In this document: positions 41,877 through 52,900 of the stretch, piece after piece
How positions within the stretch are numbered: the stretch's first letter is position 1
Layout of the letters: every line of letters begins with the position of its first letter
DNA from: Taenia hydatigena
Taxonomy: Eukaryota; Platyhelminthes; Cestoda; Cyclophyllidea; Taeniidae
Reading direction: 5' to 3'
Assembly (NCBI GenBank): GCA_036345935.2
Contig: JADWOT020000009.1
Coordinates: 7,335,381 to 7,399,380, forward strand
Length of the DNA stretch: 64,000 nucleotides
Program-made: the position numbers and the translations under genes
The notes under the pieces: generated by a model
Databases searched by the model: none
What the model saw: only the letters and a program-made list of their open reading frames with translations
What the model was told of the DNA's origin: nothing

Positions 41877-43736
41877 TTTCTTGGAAATTACTATCAATGA
41901 ACCCTGGCTATAAGCTCAAAGATACTGTAATTCGCCTTGAATGAAGTTTTTTTGCCTGTAACTTCCGATAGTATCGATTTTTGGAGTTCTTTTAGCTACT
42001 TATATCTTAAAGGTGAACTCGTCGTTGAAATGTATTTTGGTTCTTGTATTCGTTTAACACGACGTTGTCCGAGTTTTCTCGAAGGGTATAATAGGTCATA
42101 CCATTTGTTGTAAGAGAAGGCTGATGTGTTGAGGGCGTGATCACATTCAAAAAATCTGTAACCAGCAGTTACATGAAAGTCTCATCGTTTGTGGAGCTTA
42201 CCTTGTTTATTGCCACTTTGATTTCCTGCAGGTCTCATCGATTCAATGTCCAAATTTTGCTTGCATTCAAATTCAAAACTTCAACGTCTAGAATCTGTGA
42301 TCGACACCGACATCCGCGAGGATCTCTCAGAATAACTGATCAAACTGTTCAATGTAGATAATGAACATTTTCTTGTCTCGGTTAGTCTATACTCTCACTA
42401 TGTGTTGTATAGAGCTGAGCTCAGTTTGGATACGGTTGTTGTTAGCTCAAATCGTCGTTTGGATTTGGTTAATAGTATATGACCTTCGATTACAATTGCA
42501 TGTATGCCAATAGAAGTAGTATACACATTGGGTTCCAATTTCCGTAAACACCAGGCTATAATACGGCATGCTTTGAATCAAATTCGCTTATGTGCTACGG
42601 TTTTTGTCTCCACTTTAGTAACGGTTCGTTCATTGCTGGAATCTTTGTTTTTTCGTATAGCTCGCCGTTAAAGGTCGTATAGAATGCCCATTTGTCTTGT
42701 TTTTAATAGTTTAGTCGAAAATACGCTATGTTCTTTCAGGACGTACTACTCGCTTCCTATCTTCCACTGCAATGCAAACGTGTTTCTGGTCCTGCTTTAT
42801 TTTTTATCATTATATGCAAAATACACATAGTTTTAATTCGAGTAATTACTTTGGGTTGGAATAATGGATTGTTAATCTCTAATTCTGTCTTTCGTACGTG
42901 CCAGTGGTGAGCGCGCCTCTGTTCGGGATTTTTTTGTGGGACACGAGTCTAAATGCTGTAGGTATGATGGAAGGGTACTTCAGTGTCTGTCGACGTGACA
43001 TCGGTGAGATCAAGGTTCGGTAGTCCGTTTGATTCTGCGTGCATTCGCGATCACGCGGGGGCAGGCAATCCACATGGGAGTCTTGAGTCCTGCGCACGCG
43101 TAGGGGCTCCGCAGCTGTGAGGGGTGGTTGGGTCTATCAGTCTTCCCCCTTAGTGGTGGTCGCACCACTCTTCGTTCTGATAGGATTTGTCGCACTGCTG
43201 GGGTCCTCCAATTAGTAGCATCGCGGGGCTAATGACGTCTTGATACTTTTCGGAAGTGCGTACTTATTCAGCGGCGGCGCCACTCGCGATAGTTTAAGCA
43301 GAGCCTGGGGGTGGTCTTGATGTCGCATTCGGTTGAGTTGTCCTCGGTCGACCTATAGATTTTGTTCCCTGAAGTCGTCAGATATCAGTGGGACTACGAG
43401 GAGCATATTATTGGCTTCGCTATCGCCTTTAAGGTATTTTACACTAGTGAAGTGTTTTTGGGTGCAGTAAAAAAAGGTGTGAATGTTTAATTTAACGGTT
43501 TCAAGGATTCTGGTATTTACCAATCTCATGCACAAGGTGGTTTCATAAATCTCATCTCAATTTTCCTTGGGTCAACGAAAATATCGCGCACCATTTTGAA
43601 TCATTTTGCTTTTTGATTTTCCTACTAAGACTGAATCCTATTCATTTGTTTTATCTCATCACTACAAATATTCTAGGTAAGTCCGTGCAAATTTCAATAG
43701 GCGAGTCTGCACTTTGCGGCTTTCTTGGTGGTCTCG
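41877..43736. other. Intergenic region upstream of RRM2
   Basis: About 1.9 kb. GC content rises at 42880-43330, with no recognisable gene, RNA or repeat. The RRM2 promoter should lie in the last few hundred bases, but no clear motif was identified. Confidence 0.5.
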
Positions 43737-44877
43737 ATGGCGTCTGAGGACAAGGAGAATGTTGTATGTTAATTTTTGGTGTCTTTTGTAGTGAGATCCT
43801 GGTGGTCTTTCATCAAGATCTTTGTGTCCCTAGGCAGTGGAACCTTTGCTTGTTCCTAATCCTCGAAGGTTTGTTGTGATGCCCATCCAATATCATGACA
43901 TCTGGGAGTTTTACAAGAAAGCTGTTGCCTCTTTCTGGACAGTTGAAGAAGTTGATTTGGCAAAAGACCTTACTGACTGGGAAAGTCTTAATGATGACGA
44001 ACGTCACTTTATTTCCTATGTTTTGGCTTTCTTCGCAGCCAGTGATGGCATCGTTAATGAAAATCTAACTCTGAACTTTTGTAACGAGGTCCAAATTCCT
44101 GAGGCCCGTTGTTTTTATGGAATGCAGGTCGCCGTCGAAAACATTCATTCTGAGATGTACTCTCTTTTGATTGATACCTACGTCAAGGACCCAGTAGAGC
44201 GCGATTTTTTGTTTAACGCCATTCAAACGCTCCCGTGTGTTGCTAGAAAAGCCGATTGGGCGCTTAAGTGGATTGCTAATAAGAATGCACCGTACGCCGA
44301 GCGTCTGGTGGCATTTGCTGCTATTGAAGGGGTTTTCTTTTCCGGTTCATTTGCTTCTATCTTCTGGCTCAAGAAGCGTGGTCTCATGCCTGGCCTTACC
44401 TTTAGTAACGAACTGATCAGTCGCGACGAAGGCCTCCACACAGACTTCGCATGCCTTATTTTTAAACATATTGTTAACAAGCCTACAGCGGAAAGGGTTT
44501 ATGACATTATGAGGGAGGCGGTCAGTATTGAGTGCGAATTTCTCACAGACGCCTTACCTGTCAATCTTATTGGCATGAATTGTCGTCTGATGTGCCAATA
44601 TATAAGGTTCGTTGCGGATCGACTACTTACGGAGTTAGGATACGATAAGGTTAGTTTCTGGTCTTTGCTGACGTTATTCTCGGCTTTTCTACGTGGTATT
44701 AACTTTCCCTTTTAGATGTACAAAGATACAAATCCTTTCGATTTTATGGAAAATATCTCGCTCGAAGGGAAGACCAATTTTTTCGAGAAGCGTGTAGCAG
44801 AGTATCAACGCGCTGGTGTTATGTCGCGCATGCGGGGTGAAGATACTCACAAATTTACTACTGATGAAGATTTCTAG
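43737..44877 (+). CDS. RRM2: Ribonucleoside-diphosphate reductase small subunit (class Ia R2)
   Basis: Three exons, 43737-43763, 43834-44649 and 44716-44877, all phase 0, encode 334 residues. The protein supplies the diiron-tyrosyl radical for reduction of ribonucleotides to deoxyribonucleotides in the cytosol. All metal ligands are present: D80, E111, H114, E174, E208 and H211; the radical tyrosine is Y118. The C-terminal tail ends DEDF, the hydrophobic-acidic peptide that docks to the large subunit. The first exon is 9 residues and contains KEN at 6-8, a potential APC/C degron as in vertebrate RRM2; the roughly 35-residue linker present in human RRM2 between that motif and the EPLL block is missing. 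Length is shorter than human (389) only for this reason. AATAAA follows at 44888. Confidence 0.97.
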
Positions 44878-44887
44878 ATGTTTTTAC

Positions 44888-44893
44888 AATAAA
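44888..44893 (+). promoter_or_regulatory. Polyadenylation signal of RRM2
   Basis: AATAAA 11 bp past the RRM2 stop codon on the same strand. Confidence 0.75.
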
Positions 44894-47678
44894 TGTTTGT
44901 TATGCGTAAACCATGCTACTGGGTTTTGATCTAGGAGGAGGGAGGGGGAGAATCGTCGTAACGTTTAAATAGGCGATCTCTCCTTCGGCAGGGCGTCCTA
45001 ACTTCGGTATCGCTCGCTAAGTGGGGCGGTGCAGCGTCTTCACCGCGATGGGGAGCAGTGAGTACTCGTCTGTGGTGAAAAGCGATAGAGTGGCACATGT
45101 TCCGGTGGTTAGCTCACCGTTTCAGCACGAATACTGAGGAATACGACCATTGCTAGAGTTGGTCAAATCCGAATAATCGGTTGCCTGAGTGCAAAATATG
45201 CAGCAAACGCCTCTGAATAAAGCCAGGAATCCCGTGGCACAGGCGGCGTATAACCAGCACAAACTGGGAGCTTGTGATAATAGGAGCCAACCCGTATTAA
45301 AAACCAAGTGTTGACGTCAAAGTGAGCGCATGACTGGCTTTGTAAGGTCATGTCCGAGCCCCCGCTTCATGACGTCACTTTTGCGCACTCTCAGTTGATT
45401 GGCTCTACTGTACATCGGCCCGGACTACGCCAAGGCACTAGGTCAAGAGGTGCCTATTGCCACACTTTTCGGCGATGCAATTGAGCATCAACTCCAGGTA
45501 CTATAGGGCAGTTAATTGTGCTTATCTTGTGAGTTTTCATTTGATGTAATCGGAAATTCGTCTGCGAATTTTGTATGTAGCGCTTCCCACTTACTGATAT
45601 TTTTGTGGATTATATTTTAAGCGTCCTTGCTCCTTTCCTTCGAAAATGGCTACCGTCAGTGATAGATTAAGGGATTCAACTTAGCAATACTTTCTTCACC
45701 ATCTGTGGAAACTTCTTGAACGGAATGTGCGCCTTAAAGTTATTCCGGCCGGTCTGAAATGGTCGAATCGGTAAAAAGTGCTTTAGTCGACATTTTTAGG
45801 TAGCTTTACCGGTAGACTGGAAGTTTTCGTCTAGAAAAGGGTGTGTGCAGAGCCCAAGCCTAAAATCTAGCGATTCAAGAGATGCATCAAGCCATTGATC
45901 ACTCCCAACAGATAATCGGAAGACGTAATTTCTGTAAATGTTCAGTTCTGCCACAACGGAATATGCTTTCGCACTGTTGGATGGTTGAATGCACCACCAG
46001 AACATACCCAACACTCCTGGAAACGGACGAAAAAATCACTAACATGGGATTACGCATATGGAGATGGGTGAAACACCAATCCCTCCTCTATGCACGATTT
46101 AGGCAGTGAGGAGGCATCCATCTCAGGTGGGTGATGCGTCATAGAGCCCACCGCCTTCCGGCAGGCCCAGACGCCACGCGTCACTTGCCCCGAGTACCAG
46201 TCTATCGATCGCGACCGAGCGCATGTTACCTCTCAAGGCCGTCGGGCGCTAGTTGAGCTTTGAATCCCCTGTTGATGAGAGTGAATTTATCAATTGGGCA
46301 GGCTTAGTGAAGTGGAAAGTCAAGCAACACCTTAAAAATTACCATTAATTCATTTTACAAATAAGGTGTTATCATATGTGAGCATCTAGGCAATTTTTGC
46401 TCATTTAAATTGCATAAATGGAGCTTTTAGCCATCCCCAATCCGCAAGCCATAATCTCGTCGCATAAACCCTCACCATCAACTTCGGGCCCTTAGACTTC
46501 AAAGCATTGCTATTCATGAGGTGGACACAACTTTGCCTAACCCACTAAAATTAATCACGGATACATGCAGGTGGGACATGGAAAGCCAACTCCCCCTACG
46601 TCCAGACACGGGACCTCGCTGATAGATGCCAGACGCAACCCACCTTACTCAGCTTTACCTGGCGGCCACAAATCACAGGCGACCAGACGGGGCGGCTTTG
46701 CCACTGTACTACTCTAACGTGTAAAGGGCAGGAAGCGGTCTACTACATCACATGACCATGGCCTCTTCATTAACCCGTCACTCAACGGACTAAGAATGGA
46801 TGTCAATCTTGCGTTCTTATCAAAACTTTAGGTTTTGTTTTGTGTCTGCCTATTTCTCCGCGCAATGAAATGGAAAAAAAACAAGGTGTTTTGCGCTTCA
46901 AAAAAGCAACAAACATTTGCAGGACATAAACATTTTGCTATTTTTGTGGACTAACTGATGAGGTCATGAAATGAGGTGGCTGGTAAGACGGCATTAATTT
47001 GACATTCTATGCAGACATTGCAGCATATACAAAGTCAAACCTTTGAGTGCATGACTTGTTGACGGGGCTAAAACGGCCTACACAACTACGGCAACAGCGA
47101 TCCTGCTGTGAAGGCAACTAACTGCAGTGAGAATCTGCGAAGTCAAATACAATAACCTCAGCAAAGTGCTGACGATTGGTTCCGAACAAACGAAACATTC
47201 AGCCGCCTTCGTACCGCCAAAAGCAATGGTCTCAACTTGAGCTCACTCAATCGTAAGAAGCAAGAGAGCAAAAATATAGCTAAAAGGAAGTTTCGTTTAA
47301 ATGCATATTTACTGACAGATGGTTATTCCTCATTTTTAGCAATGCTCATCTGAAATTAATAAATTCACTGAGGCAAAATCACTCTTCATACGTCTTTTGG
47401 TAATACCGATCTCAAAAACCACAAAGGCATTCAGATCCAGTCACCGATTTCGCTGGGTGAAATCGCTGTGCTTAATTTGATGCATGCTAAGGCTTACCAT
47501 GACGACTTAATTTTTTTCATTTAACTCCCTAGTTCTGGCCACAGGCAACTTGGAGGCTCTGCCAGTGTACGTCAATGGAGCGGCTCTCCCTGTGGACCAC
47601 GTGAATAATACAAATCTCTACTGTACGCGAACAATACATATTCTGTCTGAAAATTACGCAATACTTGTGCAAAATACT
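44894..47678. other. Intergenic region with a possible unassigned promoter
   Basis: About 2.8 kb. Two perfect CRE octamers and a CCAAT box cluster at 45312-45405, next to short open stretches on both strands that look coding but have no start or phase-consistent splice sites. A second exon-like piece lies at 47546-47603. No full gene could be built. Confidence 0.45.
45312..45377. promoter_or_regulatory. Paired CRE motifs
   Basis: TGACGTCA, the full palindromic CREB/ATF site, occurs at 45312-45319 and again at 45370-45377. An inverted CCAAT box (GATTGG) follows about 22 bp after the second site. This is promoter-like architecture without an identified gene. Confidence 0.4.
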
Positions 47679-47683
47679 TTAGC

Positions 47684-47840
47684 TGTAGTACTTTATTTGT
47701 TGGAACTACCGGTTTCGGTCAGGGTCACAGAGGTGGCCATATTGCTCTGGCCAGCAGCTTATCTCCCCCTGTACGGTGAATATATATTCTACCCTAGAAT
47801 TCTGCCTTCTTTTGCCTTCGAGGGGGTCTCGGGCGCTACA
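47684..47840 (+). repeat. 5' LTR of the TRIM (short variant)
   Basis: 157 bp, TGTAG...CTACA. It lacks about 30 bp present in the middle of the 3' LTR, between the GGTGGCCATATTGCTCTGG and CCAGCAGC blocks. It carries a TATA-like TGAATATATATTC segment that may serve as its promoter. Confidence 0.9.
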
Positions 47841-47841
47841 T

Positions 47842-47853
47842 TGGTGGCAGCGG
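47842..47853 (+). other. Primer-binding site of the TRIM
   Basis: TGGTGGCAGCGG starts one base after the 5' LTR. The TGG complements the CCA end of a tRNA used to prime minus-strand synthesis. The cognate tRNA was not determined. Confidence 0.75.
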
Positions 47854-48345
47854 AAAGCGGATCCGACTCTCTAAGGTTTTCGTCTTGATCTCTATCGCTT
47901 GTGGCATGTTGCAGCGGTGGGAAAGAAGTGCATATGCTACGGATGGGCCACGAACGACGTCCGTCTTCGGCATCCACCCCATCTCCGTGTCCTACAAGAA
48001 AGCTATTAACAACTCAAGCGACACTAGCCATTGACCACCTGGAAAGTTTCGTTCCAAAGATTACCCCCAATATACTTGCTTAAGAAGATTGGCTTGCTAA
48101 CGCCCCCCACGGACATACCAATGGTCGGCAGAATCTCTTATTCCGAACTTTGTTCCCTGGCCAAATGAAACTCGAAGTGCAATGCACTGCCAAGAGGGAT
48201 CACTGACGTTGGTGTCAAGCATCGCCTCAATCGCTCCGAATGTCGGCGACTGGCATGGTTGGCTCGTGAGTGCTTCTTGCAGCACTGAGTATGTTGTGAT
48301 GGCTGACGCGGTAGGTGTACCAAGGGGCGCGCCGGGGACGAAGGT

Positions 48346-48361
48346 GGAAAGAGGAGAGGGG
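48346..48361 (+). other. Polypurine tract of the TRIM
   Basis: A run of 16 purines three bases before the 3' LTR, the plus-strand priming site of LTR retrotransposons. Confidence 0.85.
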
Positions 48362-48364
48362 CAA

Positions 48365-48549
48365 TGTAGTACTTTGTTTGTTAGAACTACCGGTTTCGGT
48401 CAAGGTCACAGAGCTGGCCATGTTGCCCAGGCTGCGTAGCCTAGCCCCTGGGCCATGCCAGTAGCTTATTTCCCTCTGTCCGGTGTGTATATATATTCTA
48501 CCCTAGAATTCTGTCTTCTTTTGCCTTCGAGGGAGCCTGGGGCGCTACA
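48365..48549 (+). repeat. 3' LTR of the TRIM (long variant)
   Basis: 185 bp, TGTAGTACTTTG...GGCGCTACA, matching the solo LTR at 49368-49553 over its whole length. Confidence 0.9.
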
Positions 48550-48554
48550 TTAGC

Positions 48555-49362
48555 CACTTTATAATATTGTGAAGTACTATATTTTGTGTAGCAATATTCC
48601 CATTCACCTCCTCTTCCCTGCGATAACTCATGGCACAAGATGGAGGAATGTTTTGCGACGTCTTTGTTGTTTTAGATAAGAGGGAATCAATATGGTTTTA
48701 GTGGGAGCTCAAAGGACAGTGGAGAAAATCTACCTTCGCCTCGAGCACGAGATTCGAGTTGTGCCGGAAAATTCGCCACAGACTAGGGGAAAATGTTCAA
48801 TAAATACTCGCCATGTAAATTTCACCTGAACCCCACTTGTCCCCATTGAGGAAGAATATGTCTTGATGGGTGCGTCCACTAATAACATATTTTGTGATGC
48901 ATAGCCGGGCGCTAACATACTTCATTTCACCTAGAACGTGGATTAAGGTTAGACGCTGTGTAGATATTAGTATACTGCCTTAATGGCCATTTCACTAAGC
49001 GGGCACTTCGACCTCCGAATCGTGCATTCCTGCATGTTGCCCTACCCACACTCAAAGCCCATTCCTCATATGAGTTGATAGTGCATTATTCATCGCACTT
49101 CATGGAGTTGTATTGTCTCAGGTCTGCCCTAAACTTGCATAAACCTGAAACGTTGCAGGAGAGAGTATGCTGCTAATGTAAAAAAGCGTCAGGAAGACAC
49201 TAAATTGCAGAAGAGAGAAGTTCAAAGCACATATGTAGTTAAATGCAGTGAAAATGAATGTCAAACGACTAAGTGAATGCGCATTTTGTGCGGTTGCACT
49301 GCATAACATCTAAAATGAGGTCCTAGTATACTATTCTCGGACTCTGGTAACATGTATTTTAG
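48555..49362. other. Intergenic spacer between two LTR insertions
   Basis: About 0.8 kb. An open stretch at about 48690-48790 (VEKIYLRLEHEIRVVPENS on plus) looks coding but has no confirmed start or splice sites. Nothing else was recognised. Confidence 0.4.
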
Positions 49363-49367
49363 ACGGC

Positions 49368-49553
49368 TGTAGTACTTTGTTTGTTAGAACTGCTGGTTTC
49401 TGTCAAGGTCACAGAGGTGGCCGTACTGCTCTAGCTGCGTGGGCTGGCCTCAGGGCCATGCCAGCAGCCTTTTTCCCTCTGTCCGGTGAATATATATATT
49501 CTGCCCTAGCATTCCGCCTTCTTTTGCCTTCAAGGGAGCCTCGGGACGCTACA
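49368..49553 (+). mobile_element. Solo LTR of the TRIM family
   Basis: 186 bp, TGTAG...CTACA, same family as the TRIM 0.8 kb upstream. The flanks ACGGC (49363-49367) and ACAGC (49554-49558) match at four of five positions, consistent with an older target duplication. It contains the TATATATATTC segment and the CTTCTTTTGCCTTC block. Confidence 0.9.
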
Positions 49554-49979
49554 ACAGCCTTTTAACATAGTAAGCAAAAGATTTCCGAAACAGGAGGATG
49601 AAATTTCAATCTTGGGTAATTAAGTGCCATTAAATTCGTTTACGCAAAGCAGAATTTTTGAGCACTTGAGCATTTTGGCTTTTGTCAAAGTAAAAAAGGA
49701 GAAGCAATGCGATAAAAGAGCAATTATTTAAAGCAGCATTGTTTTAATAGCTGATTTAGTAGGCCTTCATTCCGAAACGAACCAATCAATGCTCTCTACT
49801 GCTGGTTTTGCCATTTGCTGGCTTGATTTGATGGTCTGCTGGGTTAACAGTAATCGGAGAACATCATTTTGACTAGGAAGGGCTTATGTTGTATGATATT
49901 TGGCTCAAATTTGCGCCCTGGGGTTGGTGTTGTTATTAGTTTTCCTTTACTTACGCAGATATAACGAACAATTTTGACA
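49554..49979. other. 5' flank of the mixed-lineage kinase gene
   Basis: About 0.4 kb between the solo LTR and the kinase start codon. AT-rich; no confident promoter element was seen. Confidence 0.5.
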
Positions 49980-52900
49980 ATGATGCCAGCAATAACTTCT
50001 AGCAATTCGAAATCTCAGCCTGCTTCGCATTGGGCTGTGGCTTTACTTAACTACCGGCCAAAATGTGATGATGAACTTTGCCTCACTACTGGCCAAGCAG
50101 TCCAGGTTAGCTTCGTGTAATAGTCTCTTTGGACTTCCCGAAACGTTATAGAACGTTATGGTCATTGGGTCCTTTATCACTTCTCATTTTCGAAAATGGA
50201 TTAATGTTTTGATACATCCTGTTAGCATAATTGATGTTCATGTTTGCGGGTGGGCTTTATTTACTTGCTTGATCTATGTTTACTATGCACACACGTCACT
50301 AATTTTTACTTAGCCTTTCATCGCTTGGCAGGTCCTTTTTAGGAGGAATTTCGGCCTTCCAAGATGAAAGAATATTTGTGATCCTTACTAAACTTTGTTA
50401 CGATGATGTTTGCTTGCAGTTACCTAGGTCTTGAATTTATACCTCACGGAGTAACCATGCGTTCAGATTAAGTCCTTTTTTTAACTTTTTACATGTCTTG
50501 CTTTTGCTAGGTCTTATCTATCGACCCTAAAGTATCAGGAAGCGAGGGTTGGTGGGTTGGTCAGGACAGTTACGGGAAAGTCGGCGTTTTCCCTGCCAAC
50601 TACGTGCAGCTCCAAGTGCCCGATTCTGAAACCGATGACAACCGTCTCCAAAGTCACTGTAATCTGTCAGAGGGACAAAACTCTTTACTTCAGAGCTCCA
50701 ATTACTCCTGCCCCATGGATGGAACTCTTGTCGCCAACCGTGTTGCTTCACCACTTTTGCTCACCGATTCAGCACGTGGAACTGGAGAGGGTGATGGGGA
50801 TTTTCGTATGCGTCAAAATTGCAAAAGCAATGGTTTGCAGGGAAGCTTGTCACATCTGCGGGTCATTAAATCTGAGGACATTAAACTTGGAGAGGTAAGT
50901 GGCTCTTTTCATTTCCGTCATTTGGTTTTCTGGGACGTATGTCATCACCGCGCAATTCGTGGCTGGTGAATGTAGAAACTCAACTCCTGCAGATTTGACA
51001 CCTTAATTTCATGTTGGCTTTGTCATTATATTCGTCTTTTATCAGACCTTTTTATTTATCCTTATGGCGGTTCTTGTGCAGTTGCACTTTTTTGCTCAAG
51101 TATTTTATAACCTGTATTTTTGACTGACACAGTTATTCTTAAATGCGAATGAGGCCTTAAAAATGAAGTTACCGACGTGAGATTGGAATACTTTTGTTTC
51201 GTCTAGATTACTTTTTCTTAGGCATCAAAAATTGTTCGTCTTGGTCCATTAAATTTGGCTATAATTAATCAAAATCAAGTAGTGTTTCTACATTCTTTGC
51301 CTCCTCGTTTGGTGTAACTAACCTTTCATGTTCCTTGATTGAATACATTGTAGGAGGCCAATGTTTTGCGGAACCTGCATCCTTAAAATATTTGAGTCCA
51401 AACTGTTAACATTCTATCGCGCGTTGTCTATTTTTACAGCAATGCGCAAGCTTTCCGCAGGTCCCTTGAGTAAAACACGTTGGCTTTATCGACAAGAAGT
51501 GTTTCGCAATTTAGGCGCATTTCTGTTAAAATTGACTCTCTGTTCTCGAGTTTGATAGGGTAGATTCATCCGTAATCGCCTCATCACGGCATCCCTTTGA
51601 TATGGTTGCTTTAAATTGATCGCATACCGGAGGAGCATTTCCACTTCTGAATTTGAATTGAAATGCCGGATGCGGTTTCGTTCTTGATCACATGAACTAT
51701 GCGTATTCCATGCATTTAGAGTACGGAAGTAGTTGGTTGCCTCTTCCTAGACAGGAGCCACGCGCACTTGTGTGCATCGGTTGGCTAGGTGGGGATTATG
51801 CATGCAGGTAAACGACTACTTACAAGCACTTGCTTAAGCAACAGTAGAGATTGAATTAGCAGGAGCTTGGTGGCATTCCAGTCGTGTGGCAAAGCCATTT
51901 ACGGTTGTGGCGTTCATGTGTTGTGTAAGCATTGTATTAGTACTAAATCACATACGTAATGCCAAGCTGGACATGCGTTCCTTCATTTCCTTTCTCCCTT
52001 TGACTAAGTGCGTAGCCTTTCAATAAGTTTGTGAGTCTGCTTTTTGAAATTCATCGTTTTTGCGTCTTGAAGAGGCACTTTGAAATGTAAGTCCCAAACG
52101 CGAGCTTCACTATGAGTTACACGGCCGCTGTTTTTCCGATTACTAATTAAGTCCATCAATGTTTTTTCAGCCTTGTGAATTCATATTTTGCCAAAATACT
52201 TGTACTCTTTTCTCATGTAAATGATTTATCTTTCGTCATTTTATTGTTGTGTTGTTTACTCACGTCGCACTATGGTCTGAATATGTTTGTCCTAATAAAG
52301 GCGACTAATCTCTTTTGTTTTACACGCGCTCGTATAAGTGCACGTATATTATCTACGTATGCGCACAAAACGGTATTTTCATGCAAAGTAAACTGCGAGT
52401 GCTTCTGTGGACACCCATTTTTTTCCACTTTCCTATATGCGACTAGACTTGTTCTCAGTCCCGTGAATGTGAGTAATTTCTATTCCCCTTCTCAAGACGG
52501 TATGCGCTGCAAATGAAATACAAACCTCATCCATTAGTTGAATGAATGAATATAGAAGACTTGGTTTGTTGTGATAGAACATTCATTACAAAATGTTTAA
52601 TCCTTATACTAAGTCTTCGTTGACTTGGAGTTTATCTTCCACGTTGTTGCTCATATCTTGGTGCTTTAAAATTGCTGTCTGACCGAAACTGGTTTCTAGA
52701 ATTAAAAGTACCTGTTAACTATTGCAAATATCCAGCATACTTGCTTCTTGATATCCATCACTAATCCTCTTGGGAGGTTTAAATTAGGCAGGCTTTTTGC
52801 CCAAGTGATAATAAATATGTCCCAAAATATTTTTCTTCCAAAGTCCCTTTAAACCCAAGTGAAACTTTTGCGAACTTTCTCCTTCCACCCCATTTTGAAT

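Larger units (their letters stand above)
47684..48549 (+). mobile_element. Complete TRIM (terminal-repeat retrotransposon in miniature)
   Basis: An 866-bp element: 5' LTR 47684-47840, primer-binding site 47842-47853 (TGGTGGCAGCGG), internal region to 48345, polypurine tract 48346-48361 (GGAAAGAGGAGAGGGG) and 3' LTR 48365-48549. It has a 5-bp target duplication. LTRs begin TGTAG and end CTACA. It has no coding capacity beyond short broken frames, so it must be mobilised by an autonomous LTR element elsewhere (general knowledge of TRIMs). The internal part contains a possible degenerate zinc-knuckle relic near 47925-47965. TRIMs are documented in tapeworm genomes; whether this family is one of those needs a search. 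Confidence 0.93.
47679..48554 (+). repeat. Target-site duplication TTAGC around the TRIM element
   Basis: TTAGC at 47679-47683 and again at 48550-48554, immediately outside the two LTRs. The exact 5-bp repeat shows that the element entered as one unit. Confidence 0.92.

Noticed and set aside
42880..43340. GC-richer region upstream of RRM2 with overlapping short frames
   Set aside because: Frames lack motifs and splice sites; it could be a promoter-proximal region but nothing specific was seen.
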